Shown here: one piece after another, positions 1-8,297 of the stretch | Layout: the number at the start of each line of letters is the position of its first letter | Numbering within the stretch: position 1 is the stretch's first letter | Notes under the pieces: generated by a model | What the model saw: only the letters and a program-made list of their open reading frames with translations | What the model was told of the DNA's origin: nothing | Databases searched by the model: none | Position numbers and translations under genes: made by a program | Assembly (NCBI GenBank): GCA_003223395.1 | Contig: QHUZ01000052.1 | Coordinates: forward strand, 1 to 64,000 | Direction: 5' to 3' | DNA from: Gemmatimonadota bacterium | GTDB taxonomy: Bacteria > Gemmatimonadota > Gemmatimonadetes > Gemmatimonadales > GWC2-71-9 | DNA length: 64,000 bases

Positions 1-457
1 TGGGTTTTCATGCCGAACAGATGCGTCAGGGCGTGCGAGTACTTCGCGCTGAAGTGACCGTAGCGCACGCCGGCGTGGACTTCGACCGTGTTGTAGCGGT
101 CACCGGGATCGATGTTGTAACGCGCGCGCCGGGATACCAGTAGTACTGCAGCCCGAGATCCGTCCCGACCCTCCCGACCGTCCAACGGTACCCGCCGTAC
201 ACGTCGAGCTCGAGCGAGCCACCATTCAGGAACTGATTGCCGCTCACGTTGGAGCCCCACGTGGCCAGATACGCGCCGTTGACATGCGTGAAGTCCACGC
301 CCCCCTGCACCGCGGGCTGCGTGTAGGTCTGCGACAGCCCGCGAAATCGATAATCGCCCACGAGCGCCACATTTCCCGTGAGCGTGTGCGGCGACTGGGC
401 CGCGAGCGGCGCGGCGACTGCGGCCGCGATGGTCGACGCGATGAGCCGCGCGCGCAT
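1..457 (-). pseudogene. TorF family putative porin, partial at left edge and frameshifted
   Basis: The start ATG (457-455) overlaps the amt stop as TGATG. The product begins with a signal peptide ending L-A-A-Q and continues with GNVALVGDYRFRGLSQT, typical of the TorF/Gcw_chp outer-membrane family. After residues YYWYPGAR the frame ends at a stop near 26. Reading from about 119-129 in the next frame restores a sensible barrel sequence (YNIDPGDRYNTVEVHAGVRY) that is open to the window edge. One base therefore appears missing, or two extra, in the GC-rich run near 121-130. Its position after glnK-amt suggests an outer-membrane channel linked to ammonium uptake. This could be a sequencing error rather than true decay. 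Confidence 0.7.
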
Positions 458-1791
458 CAGACGCTCGGAACCGGCGCGGGCGTCGGCTCCACGGCGAAGG
501 TTTCGACGACCACGCTGCCCCCGAGCGAACCGCCCGTGCCGGCCGCGCTGCCGAGATCCGACCCGAAGTACGCCTCTTCGCCATGCTGGCTGAGATCGAG
601 GCCCGCGCTCTCTTCGGGCACGTCCGCCCGCGCGCCGATCGTCGCTTGGATAAGCGTGAGAATCGCGAGCGTGCCGAGGGCGGCGATCGCGATGGTGGCG
701 AGGATGGCGAGCAGCTGCACTCCCATCTGGCCGGCATTCCCCGCAAGGAGCCCGTCGCCTCCCGCAGGGTTCACGAGCTTGGTAGCGAAGACGCCGGTCA
801 GCAACGCGCCAGCGATTCCGGCGAGCCCATGGCACGAGAACACGTCGAGCGCGTCATCGAGCTTGGTCCGCGAGCGAATCTGAATAGCCGTGTAGCTCAC
901 ACCCGCTGCCAGCACCCCGATCACCAGTCCGGATAGCGGGGTGACAAATCCGGCCGCCGGTGTGATGCCGACGAGACCCACGACGAGGCCCGTGGCGGCA
1001 CCGACCGCCGTGATCTTCCCGGTGCGGATCAGGTCGAGCCCCGCCCACGTGACGAGCGCCGCGGCGGCGGCGGTGTTGGTGTTGACGAACGCCAGAGCCG
1101 CGAGGCCGTTCGCGGCCAGAGCGGAGCCGGCATTGAAGCCGAACCAGCCGAACCAGAGCAGCCCCGCGCCGAGCAGGACGAGCGGGACGTTGTGCGGCGC
1201 GATGGGGACGCGGCGATAGTCGCGCCGTGGTCCGAGGAACCATGCGGCGACGAGCGCCGAGACGCCGGCGCTGATGTGGACGACGGTTCCGCCCGCGAAG
1301 TCCAGCGCCCCGCGTTTCAACAGCCAACCGCCGGACCCCCACACCCAGTGCGCCAGCGGATCATAGATCAACGTCGCCCACAGGATGAGGAATACGATGT
1401 ATCCCCGGAAGCGCATCCGCTCCACGATCGCGCCCGAGATGAGGGCGGGAGTAATGATCGCGAACATTCCCTGGAACATCGCGTGCGCTTGGAGCGGGAT
1501 CGTCGCCGAATACGTGGGATTGGGATCGAGCCCCACGTGCTGCAGGCCGACCCATGAGAGGCCGCCCCACCATGGGTTCCCTGGACCGAATGCGATCGAG
1601 TACCCGACCAGCATCCACTGCACGCCGATCACGCCGAGCGCGACGACGCTCATCATCATGGTGTTGAGGGCATTCTTCGGGCGCACGAGGCCGCCGTAAA
1701 AGAACGCGAGCCCCACGGTCATCAACAGCACGAGCGCGCTGGAGGTGAGGACCCAGGCGGTATCGCCAGACGACAGCGTGGCTTGCGTCAT
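457..1791 (-). CDS. amt: Ammonium transporter, Amt family
   Basis: This 444-residue protein has about eleven hydrophobic segments and matches Amt/MEP ammonium channels. The conserved segments FAGGTVVHISAG and FSCHGLAGIAGALLTGVFA carry the two pore histidines. The start was chosen at ATG 1791-1789, which overlaps the glnK stop as ATGA and begins MTQATLSSGDTAW. There is no N-terminal signal extension. The C-terminal tail after the last membrane segment is about 50 residues long, rich in Gly, Glu and Val, and ends PTPAPVPSV. Coupling to glnK is the usual arrangement, because the PII trimer plugs the channel when nitrogen is plentiful. Confidence 0.96.
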   Translation of the reverse strand: MTQATLSSGDTAWVLTSSALVLLMTVGLAFFYGGLVRPKNALNTMMMSVVALGVIGVQWMLVGYSIAFGPGNPWWGGLSWVGLQHVGLDPNPTYSATIPLQAHAMFQGMFAIITPALISGAIVERMRFRGYIVFLILWATLIYDPLAHWVWGSGGWLLKRGALDFAGGTVVHISAGVSALVAAWFLGPRRDYRRVPIAPHNVPLVLLGAGLLWFGWFGFNAGSALAANGLAALAFVNTNTAAAAALVTWAGLDLIRTGKITAVGAATGLVVGLVGITPAAGFVTPLSGLVIGVLAAGVSYTAIQIRSRTKLDDALDVFSCHGLAGIAGALLTGVFATKLVNPAGGDGLLAGNAGQMGVQLLAILATIAIAALGTLAILTLIQATIGARADVPEESAGLDLSQHGEEAYFGSDLGSAAGTGGSLGGSVVVETFAVEPTPAPVPSV

Positions 1792-2192
1792 GCGGCACCT
1801 CCCATGCCGGCCGCGTTGATGGCCGCGCGTTGCACCGCGTCGGCGTTGACGGCAGTCAGGGCGGCGTTGTCCGCCTCGCCCGTACGGATGCGGATGACGC
1901 GCTCGATCGGTTGCACGAAGACCTTGCCGTCCCCAACCTCGCCGGTGCGCGCCGAGGAGAGGATCGCCTTGATGCACGGCTCGACGAACGGCTCGGAGCA
2001 CACCATTTCGATCTTCACCTTCTCGTGGAACTCCATGACGAGTGCCGTACCGCGATACTGCTCGACCAGCTCGTGTTCGCCGCCGTGTCCGCTGACGCGG
2101 CTCAGCGTGATGCCGGTGATCCCGGCGCGGAACAGCGCCGCCTTGACCTCGGGCAGGCGCTCGGGGCGCACGATCGTGGTGATGAGCTTCAT
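1788..2192 (-). CDS. glnK: Nitrogen regulatory protein PII
   Basis: PII signal protein that would bind ATP/ADP and 2-oxoglutarate and regulate the adjacent Amt channel. At 134 residues it is about 20 longer than the usual 112, the extra being a C-terminal tail rich in Ala and Asn. The start MKLITTIVRPERL fits family alignments, and both ends are ATGA-coupled to gltB and amt. The T-loop reads QYRGTALVMEF, so the uridylylation tyrosine (Tyr51 in the E. coli protein) is Leu51 here (codon 2042-2040). The B-loop is present as ARTGEVGDGKVFV. Control by GlnD-type uridylylation is therefore unlikely; effector binding alone may govern it. Confidence 0.93.
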   Translation of the reverse strand: MKLITTIVRPERLPEVKAALFRAGITGITLSRVSGHGGEHELVEQYRGTALVMEFHEKVKIEMVCSEPFVEPCIKAILSSARTGEVGDGKVFVQPIERVIRIRTGEADNAALTAVNADAVQRAAINAAGMGGAA

Positions 2193-5100
2193 GCTGGGCT
2201 CCCAGTCGATTGGAGGGGGGTCACCGGTTCGCTCACCGCCACCGCGGGCGGCGCGACTTTGCGGAACAGCGCGCGGTACGTCTCCCAATGCGCGAGGATC
2301 GCGCGGGCCCGCGCGCTGCCGCTCTTGTGGAAATGCTGCTGGATAAGCTTGCGCAGCACGCGCTCGTCCATCGAATTCAGCCCGCTCACCGCGACCATCT
2401 CCAGGTTGCAGCGTGATTCGAGCAAGCGGTGTTCGTCGAGGATGTACGCGATGCCGTTCGACATCCCGGCCGCGAAGTTCCGGCCGACCGGCCCCAGCAC
2501 CACGACGACGCCGCCGGTCATGTACTCGCAGCAGTGGTCGCCGGCGCCTTCGATCACGGCAACGGCCCCGGAATTCCGCACCGCAAACCGGTCCCCCGCG
2601 CTCCCAGCCGCGAACAGGCGTCCCGAGGTCGCGCCGTACAGCGCGGTGTTGCCGAGCAGCACATGGGATCCGCCGGTGTACGCGGCGTCACGGAATGGCC
2701 GGATGACGATCTCGCCGCCGCACAGCCCCTTCCCGACGTGGTCGTTGGCTTCGCCCTCGAGCTGCAGGTGCATCCGCGGCAGCGTGAAGGCACCGAAGCT
2801 CTGCCCGGCGCTGCCCCGGAAGCGCAACCGTAAGGGAGTGCCTGGTCCTTGGCTGCCATGCTCCCGCGCGAGCCGACCCGCGATGCGCGCGCCGACGGTG
2901 AGATGGTGATTTCCGATCGGGATGACTCGGGACGCCGTGCCGTCCTGCTCGAGAATCTCCGCATCGAGCGAAACGATGCCTGGGCGGACATTCCGCTCCA
3001 CGGTGCGCCGGCGCGCCTGCCCCGGCTGGGCGGGTGAGGCGAGAAGTGCTGAGAGGTCGAGCGTCTGCGCGCGCGGCGTTTCGGGACGGTCGATGCGCTG
3101 CAACAACTCCACCCGGCCGATGATGTCGTCCATGCGGCGCACACCGAGCGACGCCATGATGCGGCGCACGTCCTCGGCGATGTGCGTGAAGTAGGCGATG
3201 ACCTGCTCGGGAGTGCCGCGAAACTTCGCGCGCAGATCGGCACGCTGGGTCGCGATCCCGGTGGGGCAGGAATTCAGGTGGCACTGCCGCGCCATCGCGC
3301 AGCCGAGCGCCACGACCGTCGCCGTCCCGAACCCAAACGCCTCGGCGCCCAGCAACGCCGCGATCACCACATCGCGACCGGTGCGCAGCCCGCCATCGGT
3401 GCGCACCTCGATGCGCTCGCGCAGGCCGTTGCGGAGCAAGATCGCCTGCGTCTCGGCGAGCCCCAGCTCCCAGGGCGATCCGGCGTGCTTGATCGACGAC
3501 AGGGGCGACGCCCCCGTCCCGCCATTGTGACCCGAGATGAGCACGTAGTCGGCGTACGCTTTGGCCACACCCGCCGCCACCGTGCCGACGCCGGCTTCGG
3601 CGACGAGCTTCACGCCGACGCGCGCCGTCGGATTCACCTGCTTGAGATCGTGGATCAGCTGCGCCAGATCCTCGATCGAGTAAATGTCGTGATGCGGCGG
3701 TGGTGAAATGAGCGGAATGCCGGGGACCGCATGACGCAGCCGGGCGATGAGATCGGTGACCTTGTGGCCGGGAAGCTGGCCGCCTTCGCCCGGCTTCGAG
3801 CCCTGGGCGATCTTGATCTCGAGCTCGTCCGCGCGAACCAGGTAGTCCGCCGTGACGCCGAACCGGCCGGACGCGACCTGCTTGATCCGATTGTCAGCGC
3901 GATCGGAGTCGCCGCGCGCGACGTAGGTGGCCGGATCCTCGCCGCCCTCGCCGGAGTTGGAACGCGCGTGCATCCGGTTCATCGCGATGGCGAGCGTCGT
4001 GTGCGCTTCGGGCGACAGGGCGCCGAGCGACATGGCGCTGGAGATGAAGCGGCGACGGATGTCCTCGGCGGGCTCGACCTCCTCGAGCGGCACCGGCGCT
4101 TGCTCCCGGAAGTCGATCAGGTCGCGCGGACCCGCCGGGGCGCGGGCGCGAGTCCCCGCGACGAATCCGGTGTATTCGCCGTGCTGGAGCGCGCGGACGA
4201 GCGGCGGCGACCAGCCGTGGTCCTCGCCGTCGCGCCGATAGCGAACCCGCCCGTGATCGGGGAGTGCTCCCGCGCTCTGATGGCGCGTCAGTACATCCTC
4301 GGCGATTTCCTTGAATCCAATGCCCCCGATCACCGAAGCCGTGCCGGTGAAGCACCGGTCGATGATTTCGGGACCGAGCCCGATCGCTTCGAAGATCTGC
4401 GCGCCGACGTACGATTGGAGCGTCGAGATCCCCATCTTCGACAGGATCTTGAGCAGCCCCTTCTCGGCCGCGCTGCGATATTTGTCGGCCGACGATTCCT
4501 CGTCGCGCAGGCATTGCAACGCGAGCCACGGGTGTACGGCTTCCGCGCCGTACCCGAACAGCGCCGCGATATGGTGGACGTCCCACGCGTCGCCCGCCTC
4601 GGCGACCAGCCCGACACGGATGCGCTGCCGCGCTTGCACGAGCCGTTGATGCACCGCGCCGATCGCGAGCAGCATCGGGATCGGCGCCCGCGTCTTGTCG
4701 GCATCGCGGTCACTGATGACCAGGATCGTGGCGCCGCCGCCCCGCCGGACGGCCGCGACGGCATCCTGGGCCAGGTGCTCCAGGGCGCGCGACAACTCTT
4801 CCGGACCGGCCGCTGCTTCCCACGTCGCACTGAGGGTCGTGAGCTCCGCGCCGCCGGCGCGCCGCAGCGCCGCCATTTCTTCCGCGAGCAGGACGGGGTG
4901 CTCGATGCGAAGCAGCGTCTTGCCGCCGGGGCGTTGCGCCAGCAATGAGCCGCGCCGGCCCAGGTACATGACGAGCGACATGACGCGCTCTTCGCGGAGC
5001 GGGTCGATCGCCGGATTCGTGACCTGCGCAAAGCGCTGCCGCACGTAGGCGTAGATGCTCTGAGGCAGCCTGGACAACGGTGCGATCGGCGTGTCGTCGC

Positions 5101-6583
5101 CCATGCTCCAGATGGCATCTTTGCCTTCAGCCGCCATGGGCGAGATCACGAAGCGCAGATCTTCGTGGCTGTACCCGAACGCGTGCTGCCGTGCCGTCAA
5201 CTCTTCCGCGGGAAGCACCGGGCCCAGGCGTCCGACCTCGGTCGGCAGCTGCCGGATCGCGCGCGACGTCCAGCGGCGATACGGGCAGCGCTGCGCGACC
5301 TCGAGCTTTGCGTCCGCGCTGCGGAGTACGACGTTGCGGAGCGTATCGACCACGAGCAGCTCGCCGGGACCGAGCCGGCCGGATTCGACGACGGTCGCCG
5401 GATCGAGGTCGACCACGCCGACTTCGGATGCGGCGACGACGATGTTGTCGCGGGTCACCTTGTAGCGGCAGGGACGGAGCCCGTTGCGATCGAGCGCCGA
5501 GCCGGCGACGACGCCGTCGCTGAAGGCGAGCGCCGCGGGGCCGTCCCAGGGCTCCATCAGCCCCGCGTGATACTCGTAAAAGCTCCGCAGCGCGGGATGC
5601 ATGTCGGGAACGCGTTCCCACGCTTCCGGCAGCAGCATCATGAGCGCGTGCACGGGATCGCGGCCCGAGCGGACGAGGAGCTCCAGCGCGTTGTCGAGAC
5701 TCGTGGAATCGCTGCCGTCCGCCCAGATGACGGGCTTGAGCTGCTCGACGTCTCGGTCCCACACCGGCGCGGCGAGCGCCGGTTCGCGCGCGAGCATCGC
5801 ATTGCGGTTGCCCCACAGCGTATTGATCTCGCCGTTGTGGGCGAGCAACCGGAACGGCTGGGCGAGCGGCCAGCTCGGCAGCGTGTTGGTCGAGTAGCGC
5901 TGGTGGAAGACAGCGATGCCGGTCTCGAACAGCGGCGAGCGCAGGTCGGCGTAGAAGCCCGGCAACTCGGTGCCGACGAGCAGCGCCTTGTAGACGACGG
6001 TGCGGCATGAGAGCGAGCACACGAAGACGGGCAGCCCGGCGCTCGCGGCCCGCCGCTCGATCACGCGGCGCGCCAGATAGAGGCGCCGCTCCCACGCTTG
6101 GGCATTCGCGGGGCCGGACGGGGGGCCGACGAACACCTGGCGGATGGCCGGCTGGTTCGCCGCGGCGAGCGGGCCGAGCACGGTGGCGTCGACCGGCACG
6201 ACGCGCCAGCCGAGCACGGACATGCCCAGGCCGACGAGCACGGTTTCGATGAGGTCGATCGCCGCGTCGCGGGCACGCGCCGATGGTGGCAGGAAGAACA
6301 TGCCGAGCGCGACGCGCTCGACCGGCCCGACGCCAAGCAGGCGGTGCGGGATCTGCGTCAGGACGCCGGCGCCGTCGCCCGACTTGTCGTTGGAGGCGGC
6401 GCCGCGGTGGGCGAGCCGCGCGACGGCGGTGAGCGCCATCGCCAGGATGTCGTTGGTGCGTTCGCCGTCCGCGCGCGCGACGAAGCCGACGCCACACGCG
6501 TCGCGCTCGCGCCAGGGATCGAGCAAACGAAAAGCCCGCTCTGCTGAGGGAGCGGGCTGGCTGAGTTCGCGCTTTCTTGTCAC
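2189..6583 (-). CDS. gltB: Glutamate synthase, large subunit
   Basis: Transfers the glutamine amide to 2-oxoglutarate to give glutamate. Domains in order: an N-terminal Ntn glutaminase whose nucleophile Cys is in DACGVGF, a central domain, an FMN barrel (GHNGGTGASPLSSIKHAG), a 3Fe-4S motif (CHLNSCPTG) and a C-terminal beta-helix (GGSHVLLGNTALYGATSG). The GTG start at 6583 gives 29 residues before the nucleophile and would place a terminator-like hairpin inside the coding sequence. A TTG at 6526 gives MLDPWRERDACGVGF, closer to the short leaders of most bacterial GltB proteins, and is a credible alternative. The stop overlaps glnK. No gltD small subunit lies beside it, so the electron donor is encoded elsewhere or is a ferredoxin. 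Confidence 0.95.
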   Translation of the reverse strand: MTRKRELSQPAPSAERAFRLLDPWRERDACGVGFVARADGERTNDILAMALTAVARLAHRGAASNDKSGDGAGVLTQIPHRLLGVGPVERVALGMFFLPPSARARDAAIDLIETVLVGLGMSVLGWRVVPVDATVLGPLAAANQPAIRQVFVGPPSGPANAQAWERRLYLARRVIERRAASAGLPVFVCSLSCRTVVYKALLVGTELPGFYADLRSPLFETGIAVFHQRYSTNTLPSWPLAQPFRLLAHNGEINTLWGNRNAMLAREPALAAPVWDRDVEQLKPVIWADGSDSTSLDNALELLVRSGRDPVHALMMLLPEAWERVPDMHPALRSFYEYHAGLMEPWDGPAALAFSDGVVAGSALDRNGLRPCRYKVTRDNIVVAASEVGVVDLDPATVVESGRLGPGELLVVDTLRNVVLRSADAKLEVAQRCPYRRWTSRAIRQLPTEVGRLGPVLPAEELTARQHAFGYSHEDLRFVISPMAAEGKDAIWSMGDDTPIAPLSRLPQSIYAYVRQRFAQVTNPAIDPLREERVMSLVMYLGRRGSLLAQRPGGKTLLRIEHPVLLAEEMAALRRAGGAELTTLSATWEAAAGPEELSRALEHLAQDAVAAVRRGGGATILVISDRDADKTRAPIPMLLAIGAVHQRLVQARQRIRVGLVAEAGDAWDVHHIAALFGYGAEAVHPWLALQCLRDEESSADKYRSAAEKGLLKILSKMGISTLQSYVGAQIFEAIGLGPEIIDRCFTGTASVIGGIGFKEIAEDVLTRHQSAGALPDHGRVRYRRDGEDHGWSPPLVRALQHGEYTGFVAGTRARAPAGPRDLIDFREQAPVPLEEVEPAEDIRRRFISSAMSLGALSPEAHTTLAIAMNRMHARSNSGEGGEDPATYVARGDSDRADNRIKQVASGRFGVTADYLVRADELEIKIAQGSKPGEGGQLPGHKVTDLIARLRHAVPGIPLISPPPHHDIYSIEDLAQLIHDLKQVNPTARVGVKLVAEAGVGTVAAGVAKAYADYVLISGHNGGTGASPLSSIKHAGSPWELGLAETQAILLRNGLRERIEVRTDGGLRTGRDVVIAALLGAEAFGFGTATVVALGCAMARQCHLNSCPTGIATQRADLRAKFRGTPEQVIAYFTHIAEDVRRIMASLGVRRMDDIIGRVELLQRIDRPETPRAQTLDLSALLASPAQPGQARRRTVERNVRPGIVSLDAEILEQDGTASRVIPIGNHHLTVGARIAGRLAREHGSQGPGTPLRLRFRGSAGQSFGAFTLPRMHLQLEGEANDHVGKGLCGGEIVIRPFRDAAYTGGSHVLLGNTALYGATSGRLFAAGSAGDRFAVRNSGAVAVIEGAGDHCCEYMTGGVVVVLGPVGRNFAAGMSNGIAYILDEHRLLESRCNLEMVAVSGLNSMDERVLRKLIQQHFHKSGSARARAILAHWETYRALFRKVAPPAVAVSEPVTPLQSTGSPA
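6533..6558 (-). terminator. Terminator-like hairpin at the 5' end of gltB, candidate attenuator
   Basis: On the minus strand AGCCCGCTC and GAGCGGGCT form a perfect 9-bp GC-rich stem with an 8-nt loop, followed directly by TTTTCGTTTG. This is the form of an intrinsic terminator in the same direction as gltB. It lies between the annotated GTG start (6583) and a possible TTG start (6526), about 120-145 nt downstream of a possible promoter. If the TTG is the true start, this would be a leader attenuator. If the GTG is right, the hairpin is merely coded sequence. Confidence 0.45.
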
Positions 6584-6584
6584 G

Positions 6585-6671
6585 CTATCGTGCCCCGCCG
6601 CTCCCTCGAGAGGGTCCGCCGTGAATATTCGGCATATTCGTCAGCAGCAGGACAATCGTATGTTTATGCAT
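6585..6671 (-). CDS. Possible 28-residue leader peptide upstream of gltB
   Basis: A short frame starts at ATG 6671, only a few bases after the likely transcription start, and reads MHKHTIVLLLTNMPNIHG then a Gly/Ser/Arg-rich end, stopping at TAG 6585. It precedes the terminator-like hairpin by about 27 bases. It has no obvious run of a single regulatory codon beyond TIVLLL and no clear ribosome site. I list it as a candidate because promoter, short frame and hairpin are in the order expected for attenuation. Confidence 0.2.
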   Translation of the reverse strand: MHKHTIVLLLTNMPNIHGGPSRGSGGAR

Positions 6672-6682
6672 TGTTGAACATA

Positions 6683-6711
6683 AATATGCGAAGGAGTTCG
6701 AAAGTCTGCAA
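6683..6711 (-). promoter_or_regulatory. Candidate sigma70-type promoter for gltB-glnK-amt-torF
   Basis: TTGCAG and CATATT are separated by 17 bases on the minus strand, in an AT-rich patch unlike the surrounding sequence. Transcription would begin near 6676 and give a leader of about 90-150 bases, depending on which gltB start is used. Confidence 0.4.
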
Positions 6712-6719
6712 GGGGGGGA

Positions 6720-6747
6720 GTAGGGGCGCAGCATGCTGCGCCCCTAC
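6720..6747. repeat. 28-bp perfect palindrome, copy 1 of 4
   Basis: The half site GTAGGGGCGCAGCA is followed at once by its exact reverse complement. It lies 3 bases beyond the stop of the aminomutase gene and could act as its 3' hairpin. Further copies are at 9290-9317, 49480-49507 and 56497-56524. Confidence 0.9.
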
Positions 6748-6750
6748 CGA

Positions 6751-7827
6751 TCACCCTACCAGAATCGGCTCGGGCGGTTGGGTGTAGCGGTAGGTCTTAC
6801 CCGCGTAATTCCGGAGCACGACTTCCTTGTCGGTCAGCTTGACGACGTATTCGGGGAGCAGCGGGATCTTGCCGCCGCCTCCCGGCGCATCGATCACGAA
6901 GTGCGGCACCGCCAGCCCCGAGGTCCAGCCCCGTAGCGCTCGGACGATCTCCAGCCCCTTCTGGACGGTGGTCCGGAAGTGCTCGGCGCCCGCAACCTGG
7001 TCGCACATATAGATGTAGTACGGCCGTACCCGCGCGGCGAGCAGCTTCTGCATCAGCAGCTTCATGACCTCCGGGTCGTCGTTCACGCCCTTCAGCAGCA
7101 CCGTCTGGCAGCCCAGCGGGATCCCGGCGTCGGCCAACATTCCCAGTGCTTTCACCGCAGCCGGCGTCAGCTCGTCGGGATGGTTGAAGTGCGTGTTGAT
7201 GTAGAGGGGATGGTACTGCTTGAGGATCGCGCACAGCTCGGGCGTCACCCGCTCGGGGAGGTGGCACGGGACTCGGCTCCCGATCCGCAGCACCTCCAGA
7301 TGGGGAATCGCCCGCAGCCGCTTGCAGATCTCGTCGATCCGGCGGTCCGACAGCAGCAGGGGATCGCCGCCCGACATGATGACATCGCGAATCTCCTGGT
7401 GCTCCTCGAGATAGCGGAAGGCCGATTCGAGCTGCGCCAGCGGGATCTTCTGGGGGTCGCCGACTTTGCGGCGGCGCGTGCAGAAGCGGCAGTAGGCCGC
7501 GCAGACCGGGGATACGAGAAACAGCGCCCGGTCCGGATAGCGGTGCGTGATGTTGGGGACCGGCGAGTTCGCGTCCTCCGCCAGCGAATCCACGATGCCA
7601 TCGTGGACGTCCAGCTCCTGGACGGTCGGCACGTACTGCCGCCAGATGGGGTCGCCGGGTGATTTGATGAGGTCGACCATGGCGGGGGAAATGCGGAATT
7701 CGAAGTTTTCGGCGGCTTGCCGGAGGCGGGCGATATCCCCGACGTGTTCCGCGCCGAACCGCGCGGCCAGGGCGTCGAGGGAGGCGATGCTCTTCTTGCG
7801 GAGTAGCTCTTGCCAGGTCTCCGTCAG
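6751..7827 (-). CDS. kamA: Lysine 2,3-aminomutase (KamA family radical SAM/PLP enzyme)
   Basis: Interconverts L-lysine and beta-lysine using a 4Fe-4S cluster, SAM and PLP. The cluster motif is C109-x3-C113-x2-C116 (CAAYCRFC) after THRYPDR. The PLP lysine is K320 in DAPGGGGKIP. Asp276 (YMCDQ) and Asp313 are spaced exactly like Asp293 and Asp330 of the clostridial enzyme, which hold the lysine side-chain amine; the glutamate aminomutases lack them. The first ATG (7680) would cut off conserved N-terminal sequence (ETWQELLRKKS). The frame has no ATG, GTG or TTG upstream, but a CTG at 7827 overlaps the previous stop as CTGA, with AAGGA six bases before it. Last gene of the ATP-grasp/GNAT cluster. 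Confidence 0.88.
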   Translation of the reverse strand: MTETWQELLRKKSIASLDALAARFGAEHVGDIARLRQAAENFEFRISPAMVDLIKSPGDPIWRQYVPTVQELDVHDGIVDSLAEDANSPVPNITHRYPDRALFLVSPVCAAYCRFCTRRRKVGDPQKIPLAQLESAFRYLEEHQEIRDVIMSGGDPLLLSDRRIDEICKRLRAIPHLEVLRIGSRVPCHLPERVTPELCAILKQYHPLYINTHFNHPDELTPAAVKALGMLADAGIPLGCQTVLLKGVNDDPEVMKLLMQKLLAARVRPYYIYMCDQVAGAEHFRTTVQKGLEIVRALRGWTSGLAVPHFVIDAPGGGGKIPLLPEYVVKLTDKEVVLRNYAGKTYRYTQPPEPILVG

Positions 7828-8297
7828 GTCAGATCCTTGGTATAGATCACCAGATCGTCACCGGGCGCGTAATACCCCGGGATTGTCGCGGTCCTGGTGT
7901 AGCCGCGTGTTTCATAAAACCGGCGCGTCGGTGTGTAATCGGCGCGCGAGCTGGTCTCGACGACAACCAGCCGTCTGCCGTCAGCCGTCAGCCGTGACTC
8001 GACCTCGCCCAGCAACTGCGTTCCAACGCCAGATCCTTGGCGCAGGCGATCGACCACAATCCAGTACAGATCACTCGTCGCGACAGTGCCGGGAGTTGCA
8101 CCCCAGCACGCGTACCCGACCATTTGATCGTCTTCAAATGCGCCGACGAACTGATAGTCGTCGTCTCCCGCCAGGCTCTCGTCGAGCAGCTCGACCGCGG
8201 TGGCGACCTCGTCCTCGCGGAAGAGGCCCGTCCCACGCGTCAGCCGCTCAAGCCGTGCGCGGTGCGCGTGCCCGACGGGGCGCAGCGAGCAGCTCAC
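7824..8297 (-). CDS. GNAT family N-acetyltransferase
   Basis: A 157-residue GNAT-fold protein. The acetyl-CoA site is WIVVDRLRQGSGVGTQLL (the Q-x-x-G-x-G/A loop), followed by RRFYETRGY and GYYAPGDDLVIYTKDL. GTG 8297 was chosen because the N-terminal SLRPVGHAHRARLERL looks like a genuine GNAT first strand; this overlaps the upstream ligase by 50 bases. The stop overlaps the aminomutase CTG. In this context it may acetylate an amine of a beta-lysine-containing product. It is shorter than, and not clearly the same family as, the beta-lysine acetyltransferase AblB of archaea. Confidence 0.82.
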   Translation of the reverse strand: MSCSLRPVGHAHRARLERLTRGTGLFREDEVATAVELLDESLAGDDDYQFVGAFEDDQMVGYACWGATPGTVATSDLYWIVVDRLRQGSGVGTQLLGEVESRLTADGRRLVVVETSSRADYTPTRRFYETRGYTRTATIPGYYAPGDDLVIYTKDLT

